13,369 nt of DNA from Candidatus Nanopelagicaceae bacterium. GTDB taxonomy: Bacteria; Actinomycetota; Actinomycetes; Nanopelagicales; Nanopelagicaceae. A model generated the notes under the pieces. The model searched no databases and had not been told where the DNA came from. It saw nothing but the letters and a program-made list of their open reading frames with translations. Shown piece by piece: positions 1-7,711 of this stretch (within the stretch, counting starts at the first letter, position 1; each line of letters starts with the position of its first letter). The stretch is taken from NCBI GenBank assembly GCA_947490625.1, contig CANLHC010000015.1, positions 1 through 13,369 of the forward strand, in the 5' to 3' direction. Made by a program: the position numbers and the translations under genes.

Positions 1-405
1 AACGTTAATCAAGAGTTTTCGCGCGTTCGTGTTCGTACACAAGTGCTGCCACTTATGGAAGAAGCAATTGGTCCTGGAATTGCAGAGGCCCTGGCTCGCA
101 CCGCATCCTTATTGCGCGATGATGCCGATGCCCTCGATGCGATGGCCGATGCGGCGATGAGCGGACTCGATCTCGCCTCTCTCGATATTTCTCATCTGAC
201 CTCACTCTCCAAAGCGGTGCGCACACGGGTCATCCGCAGAGCGATCTACGCTCACGGTGCACCGAGCGGCTCGATTTCAGCCGATCATGTGGGCGCAGTT
301 GAGGCGTTGGTCACCTCGTGGCACGGCCAGGGTGAAGTCAGCCTCCCAGGCGGTGTGAAGGTTGCTCGAATTTCGGGCAGACTTTCGCTCTACGCCCGCA
401 CCTAG
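1..405 (+). CDS. tilS: tRNA(Ile)-lysidine synthetase, C-terminal part (5' end outside window)
   Basis: The reading frame is open from base 1 and ends at TAG 403-405, giving the last 134 residues. The opening residues (NQEFSRVRVRTQVLPLME, then GPGIAEALARTASLL and DADALD) match the region after the ATP-pyrophosphatase core of actinobacterial TilS. TilS attaches lysine to C34 of the tRNA-Ile CAU anticodon so that it reads AUA. The catalytic PP-loop lies upstream of the window and cannot be seen. The tail ends with VKVARISGRLSLYART, a typical short beta-rich C-terminal domain. The next gene is hpt, and tilS-hpt-ftsH is a widely conserved order. Hand-counted G+C here is about 58%, clearly higher than in hpt (about 46%), with many GCC, GGC and CGC codons. 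Identification rests on the C-terminal half and on the neighbours. Confidence 0.88.
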   Translation, partial: NVNQEFSRVRVRTQVLPLMEEAIGPGIAEALARTASLLRDDADALDAMADAAMSGLDLASLDISHLTSLSKAVRTRVIRRAIYAHGAPSGSISADHVGAVEALVTSWHGQGEVSLPGGVKVARISGRLSLYART

Positions 406-426
406 CCATCGCGCTAGCCACCTTAT

Positions 427-435
427 GAAGGAGAG
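427..435 (+). promoter_or_regulatory. Shine-Dalgarno for hpt, sets GTG start
   Basis: GAAGGAGAG lies 9 bases (counted from the AAGGAG core) before GTG 443. The only nearby ATG in frame, at 425, overlaps this site and so could not use it. The site therefore favours the GTG start over ATG 425 and over the longer open frame that begins inside tilS. Confidence 0.7.
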
Positions 436-442
436 CCACACT

Positions 443-994
443 GTGGATCTACAAGTAGTCGGTACTGATATCGAACGCGTTATCGCAACTCAAGAACAGA
501 TAGCGTCAAAGGTTGCAGAGTTAGCTGCGCGCGTTGATAAAGATTATGAAGGTAAAGACTTACTTCTTGTCGGAGTTCTTAAGGGTGCGGTTATGGCGAT
601 GGCAGATCTGACTCGTGCGATGCAACGTCATATTGAAATGGATTGGATGGCAGTTTCGTCCTACGGTTCAGGAACAAAATCCAGCGGAGTTGTTCGTATT
701 CTCAAAGATCTTGATCGCGATATCACCGGACGAAATATTCTGATTGTCGAAGACATTGTCGATTCTGGGTTAACACTTTCTTGGTTGCGCGCAAACCTTG
801 TCTCGCGCGGCGCCGGTTCAGTTGAGATTCTTACAATTCTTCGAAAGCCAGAAGCAGCGAAGGTTGAAGTCGATGTGAAGTATGTCGGCTTTGATATTCC
901 TAAAGACTTTGTTGTGGGCTACGGATTAGATTTTGATGAAAAGTATCGCAACCTTTCCTTTATTGGTGTGCTTGCTAAGCACATGTACGAGTAA
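443..994 (+). CDS. hpt: Hypoxanthine (guanine) phosphoribosyltransferase
   Basis: This encodes 183 residues, a normal length for bacterial HPRT. The enzyme converts hypoxanthine or guanine plus PRPP to IMP or GMP in the cytoplasm (purine salvage). Visible motifs are the PPi-loop region VGVLKGA (about residues 43-49), the flexible-loop region SSYGSGTKSSG (72-82), the PRPP-binding signature ILIVEDIVDSGLT (99-111) with its two acidic residues, and the C-terminal purine-binding segment FVVGYGLDFDEKYRNL (156-171). The frame is open back to base 362, inside tilS, but the leading residues before GTG 443 do not look like HPRT. The start at GTG 443 is chosen because of the Shine-Dalgarno at 427-435. 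ATG 425 is the alternative and would add six residues. Only two bases separate the stop from the ftsH start, so the two genes are probably cotranscribed and coupled. Confidence 0.95.
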   Translation: MDLQVVGTDIERVIATQEQIASKVAELAARVDKDYEGKDLLLVGVLKGAVMAMADLTRAMQRHIEMDWMAVSSYGSGTKSSGVVRILKDLDRDITGRNILIVEDIVDSGLTLSWLRANLVSRGAGSVEILTILRKPEAAKVEVDVKYVGFDIPKDFVVGYGLDFDEKYRNLSFIGVLAKHMYE

Positions 995-996
995 AA

Positions 997-3072
997 ATGG
1001 CGAAATCACCAATGAGTAAAAAGACTCCTGGAGTTTTTAAAGCTAGCGGAAAAAAGAGTCCGCAGAATAAGAACTCGAAAAAATCGCAAGTCCCACAATC
1101 TCGCTTCCGCAGATTAATGCGTGGCCCTCTTTTTTGGATCATTGTCGCGATTGCTGCCGTTTCAATCTTTGGTCAAATCTCAGGTGCTGGAAATAGCTAT
1201 AAGCAGATCAAAACATCTGAAGCGCTAGATGCAATCACAAAATCAGAGGTTAACTCCGCAACGCTTGTTGATAATTCACAGAAGATTCGTCTTGAACTTA
1301 AATCAGGGAAACTCATCAATGGATCTTCCAAGGTTGAGGCTTCATATATCTTGCGCCAAGAGCCAACACTGGTTGACGCTCTCACTGGCAATCCACCTCC
1401 ACAAGGGTGGAGCGTTGAGGTTGCTAAGCAATCACTCTTTGTAAGTTTCCTCTTCTCTTTCTTCCCATTCTTGCTAATCGGCTTGCTCTTCTTCTTCCTG
1501 ATGAGTCAGGCTCAAGGTGGTAACAAGGTCTTCTCATTTGGAAAATCACGCGCAAAACTGCAAGATAATGATGTTCCTCAAAATACCTTTGCAGATGTTG
1601 CCGGAGCCGATGAAGCAATCGCAGAGCTAGAAGAGATCAAAGATTTCCTTGCAAATCCGGCGAAGTATGCGCTCTTGGGTGCAAAGATTCCTAAGGGTGT
1701 ACTGCTCTATGGTCCTCCAGGAACAGGTAAAACTCTTCTTGCACGCGCAGTTGCTGGTGAAGCCAAAGTTCCTTTCTATTCGATCTCTGGTTCAGACTTT
1801 GTTGAAATGTTTGTTGGCGTTGGTGCATCACGAGTTCGTGATCTCTTCACACAAGCAAAAGCAAATGCTCCAGCGATTGTCTTCGTTGATGAAATCGATG
1901 CTGTTGGACGCCAGCGTGGTGCTGGAATGGGTGGCGGCCACGACGAGCGTGAACAAACACTTAATCAATTACTGGTTGAGATGGATGGCTTTGAAGGCGA
2001 TAGCCAAGTAATTCTCATTGCGGCAACTAACCGCCCAGATGTTCTTGATCCGGCACTCTTGCGACCAGGTCGCTTTGATCGACAGATTCCAGTTGATCGA
2101 CCAGACCTTAAAGGCCGCGAAGATATTCTTAAGGTGCATGCCAAGAATAAACCGATCTCTGACGAGGTTGATCTAAAAGGATTTGCTCGTCGCACACCTG
2201 GCTTTACCGGTGCTGATCTTGCTAACGTGCTCAATGAAGCAGCGTTACTGACTGCACGTGAAGGTGAAAAGGTAATTCTTAATCACCACCTCGATGAGGC
2301 GATAGATCGCGTCATGGCTGGGCCACAACGTAAATCTCGATTGATGTCTGAAGAAGAGCGTCGCGTCACCGCTTATCACGAAGCCGGTCACGCTCTTGTT
2401 GCGCGCGCACTTCCGCATACTGATCCTGTTCACAAGATTACGATTATGCCGCGCGGTCGTGCCCTCGGGTACACCATGATTTTGCCTGATGATGACAAGT
2501 ACTCAACAACGCGTAATCAACTTCTAGATCAATTGGCGTACTCACTTGGTGGTCGTGCAGCTGAAGAGTTAATTTTCCATGATCCATCTACGGGCGCCTC
2601 TAACGACATCGAGAAAGCAACCGCACTTGCTCGCGCTATGGTCACCCAATATGGAATGACTGAAGCGATCGGCGCTATCAAACTCGGAAGTGATAGCTCT
2701 GCACCATTTATGGGGCGCGACTACGGACATTCACGCGATTACTCTGAAAGTATCGCTGCAGTAATTGATAGTGAAATTCGCTCACTGATTGAAAACGCAC
2801 ACCAGGAAGCTTTTGATATTTTGGTAGCCAATAGATCAATTCTTGATCAGATGGTGCTCGAACTTCTTGAACGCGAAACCCTCAATAAGGAAGAGATTGA
2901 AGTGATCTTTGCACGTGTGGCATCGTGGCCACGTCGTCCAGCATGGACAGGATCCATTCACCGAGTGCCAAGCACACAGGCCCCTGTTGCGATTCCTGCT
3001 AAGAAAGTTGTAGAGGAAGTTGCACCTGCCGCCAAGAAACCTGTACGAAAGAAGAAGGCGACAGAAGAGTGA
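997..3072 (+). CDS. ftsH: ATP-dependent zinc metalloprotease FtsH
   Basis: This encodes 691 residues. FtsH is a membrane-anchored hexameric AAA+ protease that degrades misassembled membrane proteins and some regulators. In order, the sequence shows a Lys/Ser-rich basic segment (1-43), a first membrane helix (about 44-61), a periplasm-side domain (about 62-143), and a second membrane helix (about 146-169). The AAA+ domain follows, with Walker A GPPGTGKT (239-246), Walker B VFVDEIDAVG (295-304), and the second region of homology with DPALLRPGRFDR (351-362). The peptidase domain has the zinc site HEAGH (461-465) and the later SNDIEKAT segment that supplies the acidic third ligand. A Lys/Ala/Pro tail (KKPVRKKKATEE) ends the protein. 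No clear Shine-Dalgarno precedes ATG 997, and coupling to hpt is likely. ATG 1117 (MRGPLFWIIV) is a possible shorter start that resembles the usual FtsH N-terminus. The stop overlaps the folE start by 4 bases. Confidence 0.97.
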   Translation: MAKSPMSKKTPGVFKASGKKSPQNKNSKKSQVPQSRFRRLMRGPLFWIIVAIAAVSIFGQISGAGNSYKQIKTSEALDAITKSEVNSATLVDNSQKIRLELKSGKLINGSSKVEASYILRQEPTLVDALTGNPPPQGWSVEVAKQSLFVSFLFSFFPFLLIGLLFFFLMSQAQGGNKVFSFGKSRAKLQDNDVPQNTFADVAGADEAIAELEEIKDFLANPAKYALLGAKIPKGVLLYGPPGTGKTLLARAVAGEAKVPFYSISGSDFVEMFVGVGASRVRDLFTQAKANAPAIVFVDEIDAVGRQRGAGMGGGHDEREQTLNQLLVEMDGFEGDSQVILIAATNRPDVLDPALLRPGRFDRQIPVDRPDLKGREDILKVHAKNKPISDEVDLKGFARRTPGFTGADLANVLNEAALLTAREGEKVILNHHLDEAIDRVMAGPQRKSRLMSEEERRVTAYHEAGHALVARALPHTDPVHKITIMPRGRALGYTMILPDDDKYSTTRNQLLDQLAYSLGGRAAEELIFHDPSTGASNDIEKATALARAMVTQYGMTEAIGAIKLGSDSSAPFMGRDYGHSRDYSESIAAVIDSEIRSLIENAHQEAFDILVANRSILDQMVLELLERETLNKEEIEVIFARVASWPRRPAWTGSIHRVPSTQAPVAIPAKKVVEEVAPAAKKPVRKKKATEE

Positions 3073-3680
3073 GTGAAATTTCAGCAGTTTCATTTGGGCC
3101 TGATGACGGTCGCGCACGTGGGCCGTATGACAAGGCGCGCGCAGAAGCTGCTGTACGCGAATTACTAATTGCAATTGGGGAAGACCCTGATCGTGAAGGT
3201 CTCAAAGAGACACCGGCACGAGTTGCTCGCGCATACGAAGAGAACTTTGCTGGGCTCTGGCAAGCACCAGAAGATGTGCTCACGACAACTTTTGATATTG
3301 GACATGAAGAGTTAGTAATCATTCGCGATATTGAAGTCTTCTCACAATGCGAGCATCACCTGACTCCTTTTCACGGAGTTGCACATGTGGGTTACATCCC
3401 TAGAGGCAAAATCACAGGATTATCAAAGGTGGCGCGCTTAGTTGATCTCTATGCCAAACGTCCCCAAGTGCAAGAGCGCCTGACAACACAAATCGCTGAT
3501 GCGATGGTCAAAATTTTGAATCCACTCGGTGTCATTGTCATTATTGATTGTGAGCACCTCTGTATGTCTATGCGCGGCGTTAAAAAGTCACAAGCACGCA
3601 CGACAACGAGCGCGGTTCGTGGTGCTCTGCGTGATGCAACAACTCGTGCTGAAGCAATCAGCTTGATTACCAATCGCTAA
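3069..3680 (+). CDS. folE: GTP cyclohydrolase I
   Basis: This encodes 203 residues, the usual length. The enzyme converts GTP to 7,8-dihydroneopterin triphosphate, the first committed step of folate synthesis, as a decameric cytosolic zinc enzyme. The zinc and active-site motifs are intact: CEHHLTPFHG (94-103), giving Cys94 and His97, and EHLCMSMRGV (162-171), giving Cys165. The segments ETPARVARAYEE and GLSKVARLVDLYAKRPQVQE are characteristic of the FolE (type IA) family. The start is GTG 3069, which overlaps the ftsH TGA in a GTGA junction. This argues for translational coupling. The next gene, folP, begins 14 bases after the stop. The ftsH-folE-folP-folB-folK order is standard in Actinobacteria, so pathway assignment is firm. 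Confidence 0.97.
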   Translation: MSEISAVSFGPDDGRARGPYDKARAEAAVRELLIAIGEDPDREGLKETPARVARAYEENFAGLWQAPEDVLTTTFDIGHEELVIIRDIEVFSQCEHHLTPFHGVAHVGYIPRGKITGLSKVARLVDLYAKRPQVQERLTTQIADAMVKILNPLGVIVIIDCEHLCMSMRGVKKSQARTTTSAVRGALRDATTRAEAISLITNR

Positions 3681-3694
3681 CTGGGTTTCACTCT

Positions 3695-4453
3695 ATGTTA
3701 GTCGTGGGAATTCTTAACGTCACACCTGATTCATTCTCAGATGGTGGCCAATTCGATTCTTCTGCTGCGGCAATTACCCGTGGCCTTGAGATGGTCGCTG
3801 AAGGTGCAGACATTATTGATATTGGCGGAGAATCTACTCGGCCAGGTGCACAGCGAACCTCACAAGAACAAGAACTCGAAAGAACTATTCCCGTCGTTAA
3901 GGCTTTAGCTGAGCAAGGTGTGGTTGTTTCAATCGACACAATGCGAGCAGAAGTTGCGCGGGCAGCTGTAGCCGCTGGCGCTACATACATCAATGATGTG
4001 AGTGGTGGAATTGCAGATGCAGAGATGCATCGCACCGCTGCACAGCTAGGCGTTAACTATATTCTGATGCACTGGCGTGGGCATTCTCTCGATATGAATA
4101 CGAAGGCTACCTATAGCGATGTTGTGGCAGAGGTAAAGGCAGAGCTATCGCAGCAAATCGAAAAAGCTCTCGCTGCTGGAATCACACCTGAGAAGTTATT
4201 TATTGATCCAGGACTTGGTTTTGCTAAAGATGCCGACCATAACTGGGAGTTGCTTAAGTGCATCGACGAAATCGTTGACCTGGGATACCCAGTGCTGATT
4301 GGCGCATCGCGCAAGCGGTTCTTAGGGGGAGATTCACCACTAGAACGCGATGAAGCAACGCTAGATGTAACTAAAGGACTTATTGGAAAAGGGATTTGGG
4401 GCGTTAGAGTTCATGTCGTGGCTGCACATAAAAAGGTAATTTCTCATGTCTGA
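3695..4453 (+). CDS. folP: Dihydropteroate synthase
   Basis: This encodes 252 residues, somewhat short for DHPS (usually about 265-285). It condenses 6-hydroxymethyl-dihydropterin pyrophosphate with p-aminobenzoate and is the sulfonamide target. Motifs in order: GILNVTPDSFSDGG (5-18), DIGGESTRPGA (42-52), SIDTMRAEVA (79-88), INDVSGG (99-105), MHWRGH (125-130), DPGLGFAKDADHN (171-183) and GASRKRFLGG (203-212). The final motif reads RVHVV (238-242) where RVHDV is usual, and only ten residues follow it, so the last helix is short. All other pterin- and pABA-site motifs look normal, so the enzyme is probably active. The start at ATG 3695 has no obvious Shine-Dalgarno, but the motif spacing from the N-terminus leaves little room for another. 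The end overlaps folB by 8 bases. Confidence 0.95.
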   Translation: MLVVGILNVTPDSFSDGGQFDSSAAAITRGLEMVAEGADIIDIGGESTRPGAQRTSQEQELERTIPVVKALAEQGVVVSIDTMRAEVARAAVAAGATYINDVSGGIADAEMHRTAAQLGVNYILMHWRGHSLDMNTKATYSDVVAEVKAELSQQIEKALAAGITPEKLFIDPGLGFAKDADHNWELLKCIDEIVDLGYPVLIGASRKRFLGGDSPLERDEATLDVTKGLIGKGIWGVRVHVVAAHKKVISHV

Positions 4454-4802
4454 TCAGATCAGCATCCTTGGGATCAAGGCATTTGGCTATCACGGTGTCT
4501 TGCCACATGAAGCAGTTGAGGGACAAGAATTCATTGTTGATCTGCTCATCACGCTGGATTTGCAAGCGGCATCCCGCTCAGATGATCTTGCAGATACTGT
4601 TAATTACGCCGAGCTAGCTCAGATTGTTCATGAAAACATTGTGGGCGAACGAGTTCAATTAATTGAAAGACTTGCTGGTCGAATCGCAGATGAGATTAAG
4701 GGCGCATATCAGCAGATCACAGCTGTGAGTGTGACCGTTCATAAACCTCATGCACCGGTCACTTTGGATTTCAACGATATATCGGTGAAAATTTCACGAT
4801 GA
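4446..4802 (+). CDS. folB: Dihydroneopterin aldolase
   Basis: This encodes 118 residues, normal for the family. It cleaves 7,8-dihydroneopterin to 6-hydroxymethyl-7,8-dihydropterin and glycolaldehyde in folate synthesis. Visible active-site elements are GYHGVLPHE (14-22) with Glu22, DTVNYAEL (50-57) with Tyr54, the LIERLA helix (72-77), and VHKPHAPV (98-105) with the catalytic Lys100. These positions coincide with the Glu22, Tyr54 and Lys100 numbering known for the Staphylococcus aureus enzyme. The gene overlaps the end of folP by 8 bases and the start of folK by 4 (ATGA), so it is embedded in a tightly coupled folate operon. AAGGTAA shortly before the start may act as a weak ribosome site inside folP. 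Confidence 0.95.
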   Translation: MSDQISILGIKAFGYHGVLPHEAVEGQEFIVDLLITLDLQAASRSDDLADTVNYAELAQIVHENIVGERVQLIERLAGRIADEIKGAYQQITAVSVTVHKPHAPVTLDFNDISVKISR

Positions 4803-5257
4803 AGGCAGTGATTGCACTCGGTGCCAACATTGGTAATCCGCAGGAGAATATCGATCTTGCAATTGCTCTGTTGCGCGAGGCGACAGATATTCAGGCGATT
4901 TCATCGATGTATACGACAGCACCTGTTGGTGGCCCAGAACAACCTGATTACATTAATGCTGTTGCCATTGCAGAAAGTGAATTACCTGCAACAGATTTTC
5001 TCAACATGCTTCACGGAATCGAGAAAGCGTTAGGACGAGAGCGCACCATTCATTGGGGACCGCGCACGATCGATCTAGATTTGATTCAGTACGGATCCAT
5101 CCTTAGCGCCAGCCAAGAGTTATACCTGCCCCACCCACGTGCACATGAGCGGCGCTTTGTGCTTGAGCCCTGGCTTGAGATAGATCCTGATGCGCATTTA
5201 TTAACGCATGGCCGAGTTGATGGGCTGCTCTCCGCGCTTTTGGAGAGTGAGCGATAA
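4799..5257 (+). CDS. folK: 6-hydroxymethyl-7,8-dihydropterin pyrophosphokinase (HPPK)
   Basis: This encodes 152 residues, close to the usual 155-165. It transfers pyrophosphate from ATP to hydroxymethyl-dihydropterin, making the substrate of FolP. Recognisable parts are the N-terminal ALGANIGNPQENI (6-18), YTTAPVGGPEQPDYINAV (38-55), and the metal-binding signature WGPRTIDLDLIQYG (86-99) with Asp92 and Asp94. The late LPHPRAHERRFVLEPW segment (110-125) follows. The start overlaps the folB stop (ATGA 4799-4802). With folE, folP and folB this completes most of the pterin branch. No dihydroneopterin triphosphate pyrophosphatase or dihydrofolate synthase is present in the window. The gene ends with a short Asp/Leu/Ser tail, and no terminator is visible after the stop. 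Confidence 0.95.
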   Translation: MKAVIALGANIGNPQENIDLAIALLREATDIQAISSMYTTAPVGGPEQPDYINAVAIAESELPATDFLNMLHGIEKALGRERTIHWGPRTIDLDLIQYGSILSASQELYLPHPRAHERRFVLEPWLEIDPDAHLLTHGRVDGLLSALLESER

Positions 5258-5268
5258 GGCTCTAAACT
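5240..5268 (+). promoter_or_regulatory. Possible weak housekeeping promoter before panC
   Basis: TTGGAG (5240-5245) and TAAACT (5263-5268) are separated by 17 bases. Each matches four of six bases of the sigma-70-type consensus. The -35 box would lie in the end of folK. This is the only gap larger than 20 bases between hpt and argA, which makes an internal promoter reasonable. The match is weak and could be chance. Confidence 0.22.
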
Positions 5269-5294
5269 ATTATTAATTGTCGAGCCCGGTACCT

Positions 5295-5301
5295 GAAAGG
5301 A
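5295..5301 (+). promoter_or_regulatory. Shine-Dalgarno for panC, sets ATG start
   Basis: GAAAGGA lies 8 bases before ATG 5310. The frame is open back to TTG 5277, but those 11 extra residues are unlike PanC and carry no ribosome site, so ATG 5310 is preferred. Confidence 0.6.
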
Positions 5302-5309
5302 CTGGAGCC

Positions 5310-6107
5310 ATGAAGATAGTTACATCTGCATCAGATCTTCCTCACGGCTGCGCATTTGTTCCCACGATGGGTGCGCTCCATAGCGGCCATCAATCACTCT
5401 TTGCACTCGCAGCCCAAAAGAGCCAGTCAGTTCTGGCATCGATATTTGTTAATCCACTTCAATTTGAAAATTCTGATGACTTGGCAAAATATCCGCGTAC
5501 TCCAGAACGCGATGCGCAGTTAGCCGAGGAATCTGGAGTTACGCATCTCTGGTTACCCCAACATGAAGAGATTTATCCGCCAGGATTTACCAAGCTCAGT
5601 GCTGGCCCGTTAGGTGAAATGTATGAAGGTGCTTCGCGGCCAGGACATTTTGATGGTGTGGTCACCGTCGTCAGCAGATTATTCGAACTAGCTCGTCCGC
5701 GTTGCGCAATTTTTGGTGAAAAGGATTTTCAACAACTATCACTGATCAGAAAGATAGAAAGTGATGTTGAGATTATTGGCGCTCCGACAATTCGGGAGAG
5801 CGATGGATTAGCTCTTTCATCACGCAACGCACGATTGGATTCAGATGCGCGAGCACGCGCAACTGTGATTGCACGAGCACTTTATGCAGCAGTTGCTGCC
5901 CCCGATCATGGATCTGCTCGCTTGGCCATGAGAGAAATAATCAGTACTGAGCCAGCTTTCACTCTTGATTATGCCCACGTTATTGATGAAGAGAATTTCT
6001 CAGATGCCACTGAAGCAACGGTACATGCGCGTGCGATCATCGCTGGGTGGCTAAATGGCATACGTTTGATCGATAATATGGCTATGAAACCTCGAGGCCA
6101 GCGATGA
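5310..6107 (+). CDS. panC: Pantothenate synthetase (pantoate--beta-alanine ligase)
   Basis: This encodes 265 residues, slightly shorter than the usual 280 or so. It ligates pantoate to beta-alanine with ATP, through a pantoyl-adenylate, to make pantothenate for CoA. Motifs seen are PTMGALHSGH (18-27), the HxGH nucleotidyl-transferase signature; FVNPLQF (46-52); YPRTPERD (61-68); GHFDGVVTVVSRLF (112-125); FGEKDFQQL (135-143); and PTIRESDGLALSSRN (159-173) with the KMSKS-like Ser pair. The stretch between KDFQQL and the next motif is about four residues shorter than in the E. coli enzyme. panD (aspartate decarboxylase, the beta-alanine source), which follows panC in many relatives, is not here. 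The stop overlaps the nadB start by 4 bases (ATGA). Confidence 0.95.
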   Translation: MKIVTSASDLPHGCAFVPTMGALHSGHQSLFALAAQKSQSVLASIFVNPLQFENSDDLAKYPRTPERDAQLAEESGVTHLWLPQHEEIYPPGFTKLSAGPLGEMYEGASRPGHFDGVVTVVSRLFELARPRCAIFGEKDFQQLSLIRKIESDVEIIGAPTIRESDGLALSSRNARLDSDARARATVIARALYAAVAAPDHGSARLAMREIISTEPAFTLDYAHVIDEENFSDATEATVHARAIIAGWLNGIRLIDNMAMKPRGQR

Positions 6108-7711
6108 GATTGTTAGCACCGCCTCCGGGATGGAGCGCACAGGCAGATGTCATTGTCGTAGGTTCAGGAATCGCAGGACTTACCACTGCATTACAGGTAC
6201 GAACATTTGGTCTCTCAGTTCTCCTTGTAACAAAGGCGAAGGTAGATGAGGGTTCAACTAAGTGGGCACAAGGTGGAATTGCTGCAGCGTTAGGTGAAGG
6301 AGATTCACCACTCGCTCACGAAAAAGACACATTGGTTGCTGGTGCCGGACTCTGCGACACTGAAGCCGTTCGTGTCTTAGTAACTGAGGGTCCTGCTGCT
6401 GTTCATACATTGATTGCACGCGGTGCAACCTTTGATCGCGAAGCAAGTGGAGAGATGTCACTCACGCGCGAAGGTGGCCATCTTCGCAATCGAATTATTC
6501 ATGCTGGCGGAGATGCAACGGGTGCTGAAGTAGAGCGTGCATTAATTGCAGCGGTCAATAGTGATCCAAAAATTGAATTGATCGAACATGCACTTGTACT
6601 GGATGCACTCAAAGACAGCACCGGTGCGGTCTGTGGTGTGACGCTGCACGTGATTGGAGCCGGAAGTCGCGATGGTGTGGGACAAGCTCGTGCGCGCGCC
6701 GTAGTTCTTGCAACAGGTGGGCTAGGACAAGTATTTGCTCAAACAACGAATCCATCTGTCTCAACGGGAGATGGTGTTGCACTCGCACTTCGCGCCGGAG
6801 CTGCCGTTGCCGATGTGGAGTTCATTCAATTTCATCCGACCGTTCTCTGGTTGGGAGAAAATTCTGAAGGACAGCAGCCTTTGATAAGTGAGGCTGTACG
6901 CGGTGAAGGTGCATATCTACTTGATCACCAAGGAAATAGATTTATGAAAGAGATTCATCCACTTGCAGAACTTGCTCCACGAGATGTTGTCGCTATCGCA
7001 ATTATGAATACGATGGTGAAATCAGGAAAGCCACATCTCTGGTTGGATGTTCGCCACCTTGATGGATTTGAAAAAAGATTTCCCACCATCTTCGCTTCCT
7101 GTATCGCTCACGGAATCGATCCATTGAAGGATTTGATTCCTATAGCCCCCGCATCTCACTATGCATCCGGTGGTGTCCGAGTAGATCTCAACGGACGAAC
7201 CTCCGTTAAGGGGCTCTATGCATGCGGTGAGACAGCATGTTCTGGGGTGCACGGTGCTAATCGACTTGCCTCCAACTCACTATTAGAAGGCCTTGTGTTT
7301 AGTACACGAATTGCAAGTGATATTGCGGCAACACTGCCCGAGATCACAGAGCCTGTTTCCAATACATCACAAGAGTTACTTCTTGATCCAGCAGCACGTC
7401 ATGCTCTACAAGTAAGTATGAGCCAAGGAGCGGGCGTACTTCGATCATCAGATTCACTTGTTGCAACAAACTCGGATCTCACAAGAATTGGAGATCGCAC
7501 CAGTACTACACCGTGTGTTGAAGCATGGGAGACAACAAATCTATTTCAGTTGGCGCAAGCAATTCTCAAAGCCGCACTCATTAGACAAGAAACCCGCGGT
7601 TCGCATTGGCGTGCAGATTTTCCAAATACCAGTGATGCGTGGCGAAAGCGAATTATTCAAACCATAGATAGCCAAGGACAGTGGCATACCGAATATCAGG
7701 AGGTGAAGTAA
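6104..7711 (+). CDS. nadB: L-aspartate oxidase
   Basis: This encodes 535 residues, normal for the family. It is an FAD flavoprotein that oxidises L-aspartate to iminoaspartate, the first step of de novo NAD synthesis. The N-terminal dinucleotide-binding fold shows VIVVGSGIAGL (16-26). Further family motifs are STKWAQGGIAAAL (51-63), TREGGHLRNRIIH (121-133), HPTVLW (244-249), SEAVRGEGAYLL (262-273), ELAPRDVV (289-296), SHYASGGVRVD (351-361), and the C-terminal flavin-site sequence GETACSGVHGANRLASNSL (375-393). The glutamate- and arginine-containing segments and the HGANR motif distinguish it from succinate dehydrogenase flavoproteins. It overlaps panC by 4 bases and nadC by 1 base (TAATG). 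NadA (quinolinate synthase), its usual partner, is not in the window. Confidence 0.95.
   Translation: MRLLAPPPGWSAQADVIVVGSGIAGLTTALQVRTFGLSVLLVTKAKVDEGSTKWAQGGIAAALGEGDSPLAHEKDTLVAGAGLCDTEAVRVLVTEGPAAVHTLIARGATFDREASGEMSLTREGGHLRNRIIHAGGDATGAEVERALIAAVNSDPKIELIEHALVLDALKDSTGAVCGVTLHVIGAGSRDGVGQARARAVVLATGGLGQVFAQTTNPSVSTGDGVALALRAGAAVADVEFIQFHPTVLWLGENSEGQQPLISEAVRGEGAYLLDHQGNRFMKEIHPLAELAPRDVVAIAIMNTMVKSGKPHLWLDVRHLDGFEKRFPTIFASCIAHGIDPLKDLIPIAPASHYASGGVRVDLNGRTSVKGLYACGETACSGVHGANRLASNSLLEGLVFSTRIASDIAATLPEITEPVSNTSQELLLDPAARHALQVSMSQGAGVLRSSDSLVATNSDLTRIGDRTSTTPCVEAWETTNLFQLAQAILKAALIRQETRGSHWRADFPNTSDAWRKRIIQTIDSQGQWHTEYQEVK
7698..7703 (+). promoter_or_regulatory. Strong Shine-Dalgarno for nadC, sets ATG start
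   Basis: AGGAGG, within AGGAGGTGA, lies 7 bases before ATG 7711, inside the 3' end of nadB. It is the strongest ribosome site in the window. The open frame extends back to GTG 7681, but this site and the family N-terminus (MIDIDLIRRALAEDL) mark ATG 7711 as the start. Confidence 0.8.

Noticed and set aside
362..442. Longer hpt protein starting inside tilS
   Set aside because: The added residues are out of frame with tilS, unlike HPRT, and lack a ribosome site; GTG 443 has one.
2999..3322. Minus-strand open frames within ftsH/folE (also 2836-3174)
   Set aside because: They lie opposite well-supported genes, have no family resemblance or ribosome site, and reflect codon bias of the + strand genes.
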